Positions 6,676-15,458 of a DNA stretch of 29,234 nucleotides are shown here, in pieces (positions within the stretch are counted from its first letter, which is position 1; every line of letters starts with the position of its first letter). Source of the stretch: Gammaproteobacteria bacterium (GTDB lineage Bacteria; Pseudomonadota; Gammaproteobacteria; Enterobacterales; Alteromonadaceae); assembly GCA_027484495.1 (NCBI GenBank), contig JAIXSW010000304.1, forward strand, positions 1-29,234, in the 5' to 3' direction. The translations under genes and the position numbers were made by a program. The notes below the pieces were generated by a model, which saw only the letters and a list, made by a program, of their open reading frames with translations, had not been told where the DNA came from and did no database searches.

Positions 6676-9627
6676 TTAGAACCGGTAAGTGGCACCCATG
6701 TAGTAACGACGACCGCCATAAGCGTTCTGGATAAAGCGCTTGTCGGTATCGTTACCAAGGTGGACATAGGTTTCTGACTTGGTCAGGTTGATGACAGAGG
6801 CTGATACCACCAGCATTTCGGTCAGGTTGTAGTTGGCGTTCAGATCGATTTGGTCATAAGCCGCGCTGTAGTAGTTGGTTTCCCACGACGCGTTATAACC
6901 GCCGACACTCGGCCCGCGTTTGTTGTAAGAAGCCCGCAGGTTAAACAGGTCATCTTCATAAAACGCCGAGAAGTTCAGCTGGTACTTCGAGCTGCCGATT
7001 AATGGCGACTCACCGACTTTCTGCCCGTCCAGCTCGACATTGGCCTGGTTGGTATTGTTGCGGGTGTAGTTGGCATACACACCAAAACCGCCGCCGAAGA
7101 AATGTTGCCAGAACACTTCCGCGCCTTTGGAGCTGGCGTTGGTGCCGTTGGCGACTGTGCTGAAGTTACGCACCGTCAGGCCATCACCACCGGCCGTAAT
7201 TTGCTTGCCACCGGCATTTGGTAACGTGAAGTTCACCACAGGTAAGTTACGCACGGTGTCGATGATCAAAGGCACGACAAAGTTGTCGACGTCCTTTTTA
7301 AACACCGCAACACCAAAGCCTGAGCCTTTGCCGTAGTAATATTCCAAGGAGCTGTCGAACTGCGTCGATTCCAGAGGTTTCAGCGCGCTGTTGCCGCCTG
7401 AACCGACCCAGCCTTCACCGTCATAAATCGGGTCAAAGTCATCGGCCGCAGAGCGGTCGGCTGAGTATTCGTTCGAGGTGTAGCGCAGCGTCTGGAACTG
7501 ACCAATATCGTCATACCCCGGCCGGGCAATGACTTTGGCGGCGGCAAAACGCCAGACCCAGTTGTCATCGATATCCCACACTAAGTTGGCGCTTGGCAGC
7601 ACTTTGTTCTCGGTGTTTTCTTTTTCGATATAAACGAAATTCTCCACACGTTGTTGCGCTTCCGGCAGCTGATTGCCTTTGGCGTCTTTCCAGTCTAAGC
7701 GATACAGAATTTTGTCGGACGAGCCGGAAGTCGTCGTGGTGCGGACAAAACGCAGACCAAAGTTACCGCGCAGGTTTTCATATTTGTAATCGGCCTGGGC
7801 ATAAGCTGCGGCGATCTCTTCCTGTACGCCATACACGTAGTTCGGCTCAATCCGCGTATATTTCTGGAAGTTATTCACCAGATGTTGCTGATATTTATGC
7901 CAATCCACTGCCGGGAACAGGTTGGTATTGATCACGCCGGACAAATTGCCCAATGATTCTGGCCGCACCACTGTGGTGATATTCGGGATGCCGCCGTTGC
8001 GTGAATAGTCGTCGTCCAGATCGATGCCACCGGCCGCTTCTGCCGCAGCCACATCAAAATCTTTGGCCAGATAAAAGGTGTTACGCGAATCACGGTGAAT
8101 CTTACCGTCACGATATTTCGCGCCAAAGCGGACCGTATCGACAATACCCCAGTCGGCAAAATAATCGATGTCGAGACTGGCGTATTTCTCTTCCTGTGTA
8201 CCGGTAATAAAGCTGGAATCTGTCGCCCCCACATCGGCCTGACCACCAATCCCTGCTACCAGGTTATTGATCATGTTCGGGTCCATGTAAGTGGTCATCT
8301 TTTTGCCGGATAAGTCGTAGCCATAAAAAGCCGAGGCTTCATTGGCATAATAAGCTGCGCGGTATTTCTCGGACGGGCCACCTTCGGCTTCGGTGCGGCC
8401 AAAAGTCAGTTTCGATTTAACATCTTCACCTTCGTATAACGCATAAAAATCAAAGGTATCTGACGTCGATTCTTCGATTTTGTACTCGCCGTTGATCCGT
8501 GGGATCGGCGACAGTTTCTGCGCACCGGACACGCCGGTAGAGTAGTCAATCCCGGTAACAAACTGAGCCTCTGCATCAACCCGCACATCAGTCCAGTAAT
8601 TGTCGTTGTTGTTCCACTCCGGATATTCCAGCTGGTTCAGAATCGAGTTCTGCCCCAGCGTGAAGCGGAAATAATTCATGCCGACTTCCAGTTTGTCAGT
8701 CAGACGCCACTGGCTGGTGAACTGGAAGCCTTCGCGGTTACGCTCTTCTTCCAGCACTTCCTGCACCATACTTTGTGCGGCATAGCCTTTGGCGCCATTT
8801 GCAACCAGCTGGTTGTCCTTGCGCTCCTGATACAGGAAGTTTTTATTCATAATGTTGACGCGCGAACTTTGCGAGCGGTTGGTGCGGTCCTGCCGGGTAT
8901 ATCCGACCAGCATACCGAAAGTGTCCGCATCGTTTTTCCACGAGTAAATGCCGCTGTACTGCGGTTCATTTTTGTCGGTGATATCGGCGTTGCTGTATTC
9001 GACGTTCAGCACGCCGGAGCTTTGATCCATCGACAGCGGTTTACGGCTGTGCATGATCACGGTACCGCCGATGCCGCCTTCATCAAGGCGCGCTTCGGAA
9101 GATTTAAATACTTCCAGCCGCTCGATCATCGTCGATGGCAATAAGGCATAAGAGAATGACCGGCTTGGTTCACCCGGTGAAGAGGCAATAAAGTTGCCGT
9201 TGAGCTGGCTTAACGTCAGATCAGAAGACAGACCGCGAATACTGACAGTGGCGCCTTCCCCACCGTCGCGCTGGATCACGACGCCCGGCACGCGCTGCAA
9301 AGAATCGGCGACGTTTTTATCCGGGAATTTACCGATGTCTTCGGCGGTGATCACGTCGACTACGCTGTCGGAAGCGCGTTTGTTCAGTAAGTTCTCGCTC
9401 ATACTGGACAAAATGCCACGCACTTCAATGACTTCGATTTTTTCTTTTTCGGCGGCTTTTTTCTTAGCCGCAACAGTTGCCGGCGTGTTGTCTTGCTGCG
9501 CTGCTGCCGTCTGTGCCGGTGCTGCCTGTTCGGCCGCGACCGGATTCAGACTGGCGATCACCGCCAGCGACAGCACAGATAATTTTAACCCTTGCTGCCA
9601 CATAGTCCTGTCTATCCTGTTAACCAT
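6676..9627 (-). CDS. TonB-dependent outer-membrane receptor for oligosaccharide uptake
   Basis: A 983-residue receptor. The signal peptide covers about the first 30 residues of the chosen start (LKLSVLSLAVIASLNPVAAEQ). A linker rich in Ala, Gln and Lys leads to a TonB-box-like stretch, IEVIEVRG, and the plug domain (DVITAEDIGKFPDKNVADSL, RVPGVVIQRDGGEGATVSIRG). The rest is a 22-strand barrel-type region ending in YYMGATYRF with the terminal Phe expected for outer-membrane insertion. Length and style match the large saccharide receptors of Alteromonadales and Xanthomonadales. A GTG extension to 9639 exists, but GGAGA precedes ATG 9627 at good spacing. It leads the minus-strand arm, with a LacI-type palindrome about 180 bp upstream. 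N-glycan or mannoside import is inferred from neighbours. Confidence 0.92.
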   Translation of the reverse strand: MVNRIDRTMWQQGLKLSVLSLAVIASLNPVAAEQAAPAQTAAAQQDNTPATVAAKKKAAEKEKIEVIEVRGILSSMSENLLNKRASDSVVDVITAEDIGKFPDKNVADSLQRVPGVVIQRDGGEGATVSIRGLSSDLTLSQLNGNFIASSPGEPSRSFSYALLPSTMIERLEVFKSSEARLDEGGIGGTVIMHSRKPLSMDQSSGVLNVEYSNADITDKNEPQYSGIYSWKNDADTFGMLVGYTRQDRTNRSQSSRVNIMNKNFLYQERKDNQLVANGAKGYAAQSMVQEVLEEERNREGFQFTSQWRLTDKLEVGMNYFRFTLGQNSILNQLEYPEWNNNDNYWTDVRVDAEAQFVTGIDYSTGVSGAQKLSPIPRINGEYKIEESTSDTFDFYALYEGEDVKSKLTFGRTEAEGGPSEKYRAAYYANEASAFYGYDLSGKKMTTYMDPNMINNLVAGIGGQADVGATDSSFITGTQEEKYASLDIDYFADWGIVDTVRFGAKYRDGKIHRDSRNTFYLAKDFDVAAAEAAGGIDLDDDYSRNGGIPNITTVVRPESLGNLSGVINTNLFPAVDWHKYQQHLVNNFQKYTRIEPNYVYGVQEEIAAAYAQADYKYENLRGNFGLRFVRTTTTSGSSDKILYRLDWKDAKGNQLPEAQQRVENFVYIEKENTENKVLPSANLVWDIDDNWVWRFAAAKVIARPGYDDIGQFQTLRYTSNEYSADRSAADDFDPIYDGEGWVGSGGNSALKPLESTQFDSSLEYYYGKGSGFGVAVFKKDVDNFVVPLIIDTVRNLPVVNFTLPNAGGKQITAGGDGLTVRNFSTVANGTNASSKGAEVFWQHFFGGGFGVYANYTRNNTNQANVELDGQKVGESPLIGSSKYQLNFSAFYEDDLFNLRASYNKRGPSVGGYNASWETNYYSAAYDQIDLNANYNLTEMLVVSASVINLTKSETYVHLGNDTDKRFIQNAYGGRRYYMGATYRF

Positions 9628-9804
9628 GGTCTTCTCCACAGTGAGATGTGAAAACGCACCGGTGTGTTCCGGTTTGTCCCTTTATTTTTTATTATTTTTC
9701 ATGGTGTTGGTTTAGGATCCGCCAGCCATCCGACCGGTACAAATCCGTCTCCCCTGCAACGCCATAAAAAAATCTGGATGATGCGTCTGATGCGGTTCGA
9801 TTAA

Positions 9805-9820
9805 ATGTAATCGATTACAT
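9805..9820. promoter_or_regulatory. LacI-family operator upstream of the receptor operon
   Basis: Perfect 16-bp palindrome ATGTAATCGATTACAT with the central CG typical of LacI-family operators. The same 14-bp core occurs upstream of the first GH92 gene (11530-11543). It lies about 180 bp ahead of the receptor start; the adjacent lacI-type gene is the obvious candidate binder. Confidence 0.8.
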
Positions 9821-10031
9821 GACGTGCTTGATACTAGCGAAGCGGCAAATTGCTGTCAATCTGTACAATCGCGAAAAGTTCAAATCAGTGCAAACAAAAT
9901 GTAATCTAATATTTTTTATTTAAATTCAATCACATAAAGATCGATTTTTGCGTCAGATTGGTGCAAGACGGCGCGAAAACTGCCCGTTTGCGGGCTGTTC
10001 AGACCAGTCAATTTTGGCAAAGATAGGCAAT

Positions 10032-10045
10032 TGTAATCGGTGACA
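10032..10045. promoter_or_regulatory. Degenerate operator-like site downstream of lacI
   Basis: TGTAATCGGTGACA keeps one intact half (TGTAATCG) of the operator seen at 9805 and 11530, and a partly matching second half. It could be an auxiliary site for looping or a chance match. Confidence 0.25.
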
Positions 10046-10091
10046 GCCATCTGGATGTGCAGGAATAGAGGGTATCGCTAACGGCAAGGTC

Positions 10092-10167
10092 ACGGTGCAA
10101 TTCGCAGGCTGGCAAAACGTAGGGTGGGTAGAACGAAGTGAAACCCACCGGATACCGGGTATCGCAT
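10092..10167. repeat. Dispersed REP-like repeat, copy 1
   Basis: Shares with 15314-15414, in the same orientation, an ACGGTGCAATTCG block and a longer block starting CGTAGGGTGGGTAGA and ending ACCGGGTATCGCAT. The inner part has inverted ends, GGTGGGT and ACCCACC, able to form a hairpin. Such palindromic units are usually dispersed many times in a genome. Confidence 0.7.
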
Positions 10168-10211
10168 CATGGTGATCACACCGGGCACCGCATCACGGTG
10201 ATCACACCGGT
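10164..10211. repeat. Two-copy 26-bp tandem repeat at the lacI 3' end
   Basis: Two 22-base near-identical blocks (10164-10185 and 10190-10211; one internal base differs, plus the last base) with a 26-bp period, each containing GGTGATCAC. The second copy covers the lacI stop codon at 10202-10204. Confidence 0.65.
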
Positions 10212-11209
10212 GCCGGGCCGCTGCTTTCGCGTTCAATCAATTGAAATGGCAGGACTTCTTTACTGCGGGCTAAGGGTTCACCACGAATTTGGCTGACCAG
10301 TACTTCGACCGCGCGCCGCCCCATGTCGTACGCCGGCTGGTCCACCGTAGTCAGTGGTGGATCGATAAAAGCCGATACTTTGATGTTATCAAAACCGACG
10401 ACCGAGATATCTTCCGGCACCCGCAGCCCGGCTTTTTTAATCGCATGGACGGCACCGATAGCGATATCGTCGTTAAAACAAAAGATCGCCGTCGGTCTGA
10501 CCGACTGCGACAATAAATGCGTCGCCCCGGCAATACCGGCTTCAATGGTGTAAGCACCACCGGTAATTTGGTTTTGCTCAAACGGGATCTGTTCTTCCTG
10601 CAGCACGCTGCGGATCCCGGCTAAGCGTTCACGGTAAATCTGACTGCTGACCTGACCGACAATGGCAGCAAAGTGCTTGTGGCCATACCCCAGCAGATGG
10701 TGCGCCAAAGCACGGCTCGCCGCATAGTTATCCAGCTCAATCACCGGATATTTCTTCTCGCTGTGGATGCGCTCACACACACTGACCATCGGTAAATCAC
10801 CAGCTAAATCTGCGTCTGCCGCTGAAAACGGAAACGAATGCTCGAGCTGAATCAAGCCGTCGGCGCGGTTGGTCAGCACCATGCTGGCATATTCATGTTC
10901 GCGTTCGGGCGAGCCTTGCGTATCGCCGAGCAGCACCGAAAAGCCTTTTTCCTGCGCCGCCTGTTCAATACCGCCAATAATGCGCATAAAAAACGGGTTC
11001 ACCAGGTTGGGCACCAGTACCACAATGGTATTGGAGCGGCCGGATTTGACGCTGCTGGCCAGCCAGTTCGGCCGGTAGCCGGCGGCTTTGACCGCTTCCA
11101 GCACTTTTTCCCTGGTCGCTGCCGACACCTGGTCCGGTGATTTCAGCGTGCGGGACACTGTTGCGGTCGACACACCAGCCAGCTCACTGACTTTTTTGAT
11201 ATTGGTCAT
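10202..11209 (-). CDS. LacI-family transcriptional regulator of the glycan locus
   Basis: A 335-residue regulator of normal family length. The N-terminal helix-turn-helix reads KKVSELAGVSTATVSRTL, followed by VLEAVKAAGYRPNWLA with the hinge helix, then a periplasmic-binding-protein-like sensor domain (IVVLVPNLVNPFF, ICFNDDIAIGAVHAIKKAG, ISVVGFDNI, LTTVDQPAYDMGRRAVEVL). The start has GGAAGG seven bases ahead of ATG. It sits between the two divergent arms, and three palindromes with a central CG lie in its flanks, so it most likely represses the locus until mannose or a glycan product binds. It resembles ManR-type mannoside regulators of Alteromonadales by context, but the effector is not shown by the sequence. 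Confidence 0.9.
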   Translation of the reverse strand: MTNIKKVSELAGVSTATVSRTLKSPDQVSAATREKVLEAVKAAGYRPNWLASSVKSGRSNTIVVLVPNLVNPFFMRIIGGIEQAAQEKGFSVLLGDTQGSPEREHEYASMVLTNRADGLIQLEHSFPFSAADADLAGDLPMVSVCERIHSEKKYPVIELDNYAASRALAHHLLGYGHKHFAAIVGQVSSQIYRERLAGIRSVLQEEQIPFEQNQITGGAYTIEAGIAGATHLLSQSVRPTAIFCFNDDIAIGAVHAIKKAGLRVPEDISVVGFDNIKVSAFIDPPLTTVDQPAYDMGRRAVEVLVSQIRGEPLARSKEVLPFQLIERESSGPAPV

Positions 11210-11274
11210 TGCGGAACCTTCCCACAGCGGAATGTAAATACACAGATCTGCCTGTTCGCATTATTCAGATTCAT

Positions 11275-11298
11275 CTGTTACAGAAACAACTGTAACAG
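11275..11298. promoter_or_regulatory. Inverted repeat in the lacI leader region
   Basis: CTGTTACAG and CTGTAACAG are perfect inverted repeats with a 6-base spacer, 66-89 bp upstream of the lacI start. There is no T tract, so a protein-binding site is more likely than a terminator. The sequence differs from the CG-centred LacI sites. Confidence 0.4.
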
Positions 11299-11410
11299 GA
11301 TCATCTTATTAAAGATCAGCAAGTTATTCGGCCATCTTAGCGCGAATTCAAACACGGCAAAAGCTATATAACCATTGCCGCAGCTAATGCGCAAGCATTG
11401 TCGCACAACA

Positions 11411-11430
11411 CAATGTAAACGTTAACATTG
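11411..11430. promoter_or_regulatory. Variant LacI-type operator between lacI and GH92
   Basis: CAATGTAAACGTTAACATTG is a 20-bp palindrome with 9 of 10 pairs matched and a central CG. Its core TGTAAACGTTAACA resembles TGTAATCGATTACA, so it may be an auxiliary or autoregulatory site of the same regulator. Confidence 0.55.
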
Positions 11431-11528
11431 GAACAAAACCAAGCATAGCAGGAAAACATCCCGCCATACACAATAAGCATTGCCGTCACACTGGCTGTAC
11501 CAGCCGAAAATCCGCTGGACAATTTTAA

Positions 11529-11544
11529 ATGTAATCGATTACAG
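11529..11544. promoter_or_regulatory. LacI-family operator upstream of the first GH92 gene
   Basis: ATGTAATCGATTACAG carries the perfect 14-bp palindrome TGTAATCGATTACA, identical to the core at 9806-9819 upstream of the receptor. It lies about 112 bp before the GH92 start. Confidence 0.8.
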
Positions 11545-11655
11545 TCGGGCAAATTTTATCCGTCCTTGCAATTTTTGGCTGAGAGGTTCCGGCGCAATCG
11601 CTGGCGCAGCTACGTTAAAAACACTGGCAAAGACTCCAGAAGAGGCTGAAACTTC

Positions 11656-14076
11656 ATGTTAAAAATCAGAACCTTACTGCTATGCAGTAGCATCATTGCG
11701 CTGCTGGCCTGCCAACAACCAGGTCAGGCGTTGACGGCTACTGCTGCCCGGCCGGAGCCATCGTCTGAGCAACTGCCGGCACCACTGCCCACTGACCAAA
11801 TCCGGCCGCAACAGAACTTATTGAGTTATGTCGACACCCGGATGGGCACCGACTCCAGTTTTGAACTGTCGCATGGTAATACCTATCCGGCAGTAGCAAT
11901 GCCATGGGGGATGCATTTCTGGACGCCAATGACGGCGAAAATTGGCGACGGCTGGACCTATCAGTACGATCAGCACAAACTCCGTGGCATCAAACAAACC
12001 CATCAACCCAGTCCCTGGCTCAATGATTACGGTGCTTTTGCGCTGATGGCGGTGACCGGCGATTTGAAGTTTAGTCAGGACGACCGCGCCTCCTGGTTCT
12101 CGCACAAAACCGAAACGGCCAAACCGCACCATTACAAAGTCTATCTGGCCGATTATGACGTCACGGCCGAAGTCACACCGACCGCCCGCGCCGCTCAGTT
12201 CCGCTTTACGTTCCCGGAGCACAAAGCCTCTTACCTTGTGCTGGACGCTTTTGACAAAGGCTCGATGGTCAAAATCCTGCCCGAAAAGCGTAAAATCATT
12301 GGTTACGCCCGCAATAACCATGGCGGCGTGCCAGACAACTTCCACAATTATTTCGTCTTAGAATTCAGCAAGCCATTTAAGCTGCAGCATACCTTTGGCG
12401 ATGGCTACAAGTTGCAGCCCAATAGCCTAGAGCGCAGCGGCCAGCATGTCGGCGCTATTCTGGGCTTTGACACCGCCAAAGGCGAACAGATTGAAGTGAA
12501 AGTAGCGTCGTCTTTTATCAGTCCCGCCCAAGCCGAGCTGAACCTGCAGCAGGAAATTGGCAGCGATCGTTTTGCCGACACGCTGGCGAAAGCCGACACC
12601 GAGTGGCAACAACAGCTTGGCCGCATCCGGGTGCAACAAGGTGCTCCGGATGACATCAAAACCTTTTATTCCGCCTTGTACCGGGTGTTGTTGTTTCCAC
12701 GGCGGTTTTATGAAACTGACGCCGCGGGCCAGACTGTGCATTACAGCCCGTACAATGGTCAGGTGCTGCCCGGCAAAATGTTCACCGATAACGGCTTTTG
12801 GGATACCTTCCGCGCCGTATTTCCGTTTTTCCATCTGATGTATCCGGAACTGGCCAGCGACATCATGCAGGGTCTGGTCAACACCTACAAAGAATCCGGC
12901 TGGTTGCCGGAATGGGCCAGCCCAGGCCATCGTGACGTGATGATTGGTTCCAATTCAGCGGTGATCATCGCCGACGCTTATGCCAAAGGTATCCGCGGTT
13001 TTGATATCGACACTTTGTATCAGGCTGCGCTGAAAAACACCCGGGTTGAAACTGGCCGGCCGGCTAAATCAGTCGGCCGTGAAGGCCTGAAGTTTTACAA
13101 TCAGCTCGGTTATGTGCCTTATGACGTCGGTATTCACGAAAACGCCGCCCGTACGCTGGAATACGCGTTTGCCGACTTTAACCTGGCGCGCTTAGCCACG
13201 GCTTTGGGCAAAACCGACGATGCCAAACGCTTTACCGCACAAGCACAGAACTACCGTCACCTGTTTGATGCCGACAGCGGCTGGATGCGCGGTCGCAACA
13301 AAGACGGCCAGTTCCAGAGCCCGTTTAATGCGCTGAAATGGGGCGATGCCTTTACCGAGGGCAACAGCCTGCATTACAGCTGGTCGGTGTTTCACGACAT
13401 TGCCGGCCTGAAGCAACTGATGGGCGGCGACGAGCTGTTCAGCGCCAAACTCGACACTGTGTTTAACATGGCGCCCGCCTTCGATGATTCCTACTACGGC
13501 TTCACCATCCACGAAATTCGCGAGATGCAGATTGTCGACTTTGGCAATTATGCGCATGGCAATCAGCCCATTCAGCACATGCCGTACCTGTACACCTATG
13601 CCGGCAAACCATGGCGGACCCAGGCTGAAGTGCGCCGGATCATGCAAAAACTCTATAGCGCAGCCCCGGATGGGTATGCCGGCGATGAAGACAACGGCCA
13701 GACGTCTGCCTGGTATGTGTTTTCCGCGCTCGGTTTTTATCCGGTCACGCCAGGTGTGCCGGAATATGTCATTGGCAGCCCGCTGTTTAATGCCGTCACT
13801 GTGACCTTGCCGCAAGGTAAACAGTTGCAGATCAATGCGTTCAACAATCAACCCGACCGGCCTTTTGTACAGGCATTGCAGTTGAATGGCCAGCCGGTCG
13901 AGCAGAACTTCCTGCGTCACAGCGATCTGCTGCAAGGCGGCGAACTGCGTTTTGACATGAGCGCCACGCCCAATACCAGCCGTGCGATCAATGCACAAAG
14001 CCGGCCGTTTTCAGTTTCAACATCGGCGGAAGCAACCACAATGGCGGACAGCCACCTGAATAAGGACACCCACTAA
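11656..14076 (+). CDS. GH92 alpha-mannosidase (lipoprotein), first of three
   Basis: An exo-alpha-mannosidase of family GH92 (calcium-dependent, inverting). 806 residues. The signal ends LLAC (Cys19), so it is probably lipid-anchored. Family landmarks: YVDTRMGTDSS then GNTYPAVAMPWGM near 58-86; NGFWDTFR near 379-386; an EGNSLHYSW segment with Glu568 in the place of the family's proposed general acid; HGNQP at 634-638; and GDEDNGQTSAWYVFSALGFYP from 676, the acidic pair associated with the base. The HGNEP loop often seen in alpha-1,2-type enzymes is HGNQP here, so linkage preference may differ from the second GH92. It leads the plus-strand arm behind an operator and overlaps the permease start by one base (TAATG). 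Family is certain; linkage is not. Confidence 0.93.
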   Translation: MLKIRTLLLCSSIIALLACQQPGQALTATAARPEPSSEQLPAPLPTDQIRPQQNLLSYVDTRMGTDSSFELSHGNTYPAVAMPWGMHFWTPMTAKIGDGWTYQYDQHKLRGIKQTHQPSPWLNDYGAFALMAVTGDLKFSQDDRASWFSHKTETAKPHHYKVYLADYDVTAEVTPTARAAQFRFTFPEHKASYLVLDAFDKGSMVKILPEKRKIIGYARNNHGGVPDNFHNYFVLEFSKPFKLQHTFGDGYKLQPNSLERSGQHVGAILGFDTAKGEQIEVKVASSFISPAQAELNLQQEIGSDRFADTLAKADTEWQQQLGRIRVQQGAPDDIKTFYSALYRVLLFPRRFYETDAAGQTVHYSPYNGQVLPGKMFTDNGFWDTFRAVFPFFHLMYPELASDIMQGLVNTYKESGWLPEWASPGHRDVMIGSNSAVIIADAYAKGIRGFDIDTLYQAALKNTRVETGRPAKSVGREGLKFYNQLGYVPYDVGIHENAARTLEYAFADFNLARLATALGKTDDAKRFTAQAQNYRHLFDADSGWMRGRNKDGQFQSPFNALKWGDAFTEGNSLHYSWSVFHDIAGLKQLMGGDELFSAKLDTVFNMAPAFDDSYYGFTIHEIREMQIVDFGNYAHGNQPIQHMPYLYTYAGKPWRTQAEVRRIMQKLYSAAPDGYAGDEDNGQTSAWYVFSALGFYPVTPGVPEYVIGSPLFNAVTVTLPQGKQLQINAFNNQPDRPFVQALQLNGQPVEQNFLRHSDLLQGGELRFDMSATPNTSRAINAQSRPFSVSTSAEATTMADSHLNKDTH

Positions 14077-15314
14077 TGGCTTTTATGCCCACTGCCGCGA
14101 CTGCGGCAAACAACGCTGGTGACGCCCCACGCGGTCATTTCGCTTTTATGGCGATGACGTCGTTGTTTTTTATCTGGGGTTTTGTCACGGCGTTGAATGA
14201 CATTCTGATCCCGCACCTCAAAGCAGCGTTTGACCTGAGTTATACCCAGGCCATGCTGGTGCAGCTGTGTTTTTTTGGTGCCTATTTTTTGCTGTCGCCA
14301 CTGGCTGGCCGGCTGATTGAACGGATTGGTTTTCTCGGCGGCATTCTGACCGGTCTGGTCACGCTGGCAACCGGATGTCTGCTGTTTTATCCGGCAGCGG
14401 AACTGGCGACCTATCCGCTGTTTCTGACCGCTTTGTTTGTGCTGGCCGGCGGTATTACGCTGCTGCAGGTGTCCGCCAATCCTTATGTCGCCGCACTCGG
14501 GCCGGCCCAGACTGCAGCCAGCCGGCTCAGTCTGGCGCAGGCGGTCAATTCACTGGGCCATACCCTGGCACCTTTATTTGGTGCGGCTTTGATCTTCGCT
14601 GCTGCCGGCGCTGATGCCAAAGCCGTACAGCTACCCTATCTGCTGCTGGCTGGATTTTGTCTGGTGGTGACCGTGATCTTTGCCCGGTTAAAGCTGCCGT
14701 CCTTGCAGGTCGAGCCTGAGACCGCAACCGCAGATTTATCTAAACATGCAACCACACAACGGCTGCCGCTGCATTTTTACGGCGCCGTGGCGGCGATTTT
14801 CCTCTATGTCGGTGCGGAAGTGTCGATTGGCAGTTTCCTGATTAACTATCTGGCGTTGCCGGAACTGGGTGCACTCAGCGAACAAACCGCAAGCCAGTGG
14901 GTCAGTTATTACTGGGGCGGCGCCATGTTAGGCCGCTTTGCAGGCGCTGTGATCACGCGCTATATCAATGCGTTACTGGTGCTGGCCGTATACGCGGTCG
15001 TGGCTATCGCGCTGTTATTGCTGACGATGAGCCAGACCGGCATGCTGGCCGCTGTGGCAGTTATTGCCATCGGCTTTTTTAATTCAATTATGTTCCCGAC
15101 TATTTTCACCCACGGCATCGCCGGCTTGGGTGCGTTGACCAGCCGAGGCTCGGGCTTATTGTGCCAGGCCATTGTCGGCGGCGCGTTAATCCCGCTGCTG
15201 CAAGGCGTCGCAGCCGATACGGTCGGCGTGCAACAGAGTTTTATCGTGCCGCTGCTGGCATATGTCTATATCGCCGGTTATGCGCTGTGGCACTGGCGCC
15301 AAAGCAGGATTTGA
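14076..15314 (+). CDS. FHS-family MFS sugar permease (glucose/galactose/fucose-type transporter)
   Basis: A 412-residue inner-membrane symporter with about 12 hydrophobic segments. The first helix region FIWGFVTALNDILIPHLK is the signature of the fucose/galactose/hexose:H+ symporter branch, followed by LAGRLIERIGF in the loop and GGITLLQVSANPYVAALGP, also typical. Between the two halves lies a polar loop around residues 210-230. Its ATG overlaps the GH92 stop, so it is co-translated with that enzyme. Relatives in Alteromonadales carry mannose or N-acetylglucosamine; with three alpha-mannosidases and an AGE-family enzyme beside it, mannose is the leading candidate and GlcNAc the alternative. 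A dispersed repeat occupies the 144 bp that follow. Confidence 0.85.
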   Translation: MAFMPTAATAANNAGDAPRGHFAFMAMTSLFFIWGFVTALNDILIPHLKAAFDLSYTQAMLVQLCFFGAYFLLSPLAGRLIERIGFLGGILTGLVTLATGCLLFYPAAELATYPLFLTALFVLAGGITLLQVSANPYVAALGPAQTAASRLSLAQAVNSLGHTLAPLFGAALIFAAAGADAKAVQLPYLLLAGFCLVVTVIFARLKLPSLQVEPETATADLSKHATTQRLPLHFYGAVAAIFLYVGAEVSIGSFLINYLALPELGALSEQTASQWVSYYWGGAMLGRFAGAVITRYINALLVLAVYAVVAIALLLLTMSQTGMLAAVAVIAIGFFNSIMFPTIFTHGIAGLGALTSRGSGLLCQAIVGGALIPLLQGVAADTVGVQQSFIVPLLAYVYIAGYALWHWRQSRI

Positions 15315-15414
15315 CGGTGCAATTCGCTGCGCTTTTTGCACCCTACGCCCGGAGTCATCTCTGCCGTAGGGTGGGTAGAGCGAAGCGACACCCACCGCAT
15401 ACCGGGTATCGCAT
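15314..15414. repeat. Dispersed REP-like repeat, copy 2
   Basis: Same orientation and matching blocks as 10092-10167. The first part can fold (GGTGCAA 15316-15322 with TTGCACC 15336-15342) and the second part (15365-15414) has GGTGGGT/ACCCACC inverted ends. It lies between co-directional permease and isomerase genes and could stabilise or partly terminate the transcript. Confidence 0.7.
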
Positions 15415-15458
15415 ACAGATCCCGATAACTGAATTTATTTCGACAAAAAGGTGAGCCA

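Larger units (their letters stand above)
9628..10201. other. Intergenic control region between receptor and regulator genes
   Basis: No gene is seen. The half next to the receptor holds its leader, a perfect palindrome at 9805-9820 and an AT-rich stretch around 9895-9930. The half next to the lacI 3' end holds a degenerate operator-like site (10032-10045) and two small repeats (10092-10167 and 10164-10211). Clear sigma70 boxes could not be assigned by eye. Confidence 0.7.
11210..11655. other. Intergenic control region between lacI and the first GH92 gene
   Basis: A 446-bp divergent promoter region with no gene. It holds a 9-bp inverted repeat (11275-11298), a variant palindrome (11411-11430) and the second copy of the locus operator (11529-11544). 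Promoter boxes are not clear by eye; TGGACA at 11516-11521 could be a -35 element overlapping the operator region. Confidence 0.7.

Noticed and set aside
13192..13998. Minus-strand open frame of 268 codons opposite GH92
   Set aside because: Antisense shadow of a clear GH92 gene, with no recognisable domain or ribosome-binding site.
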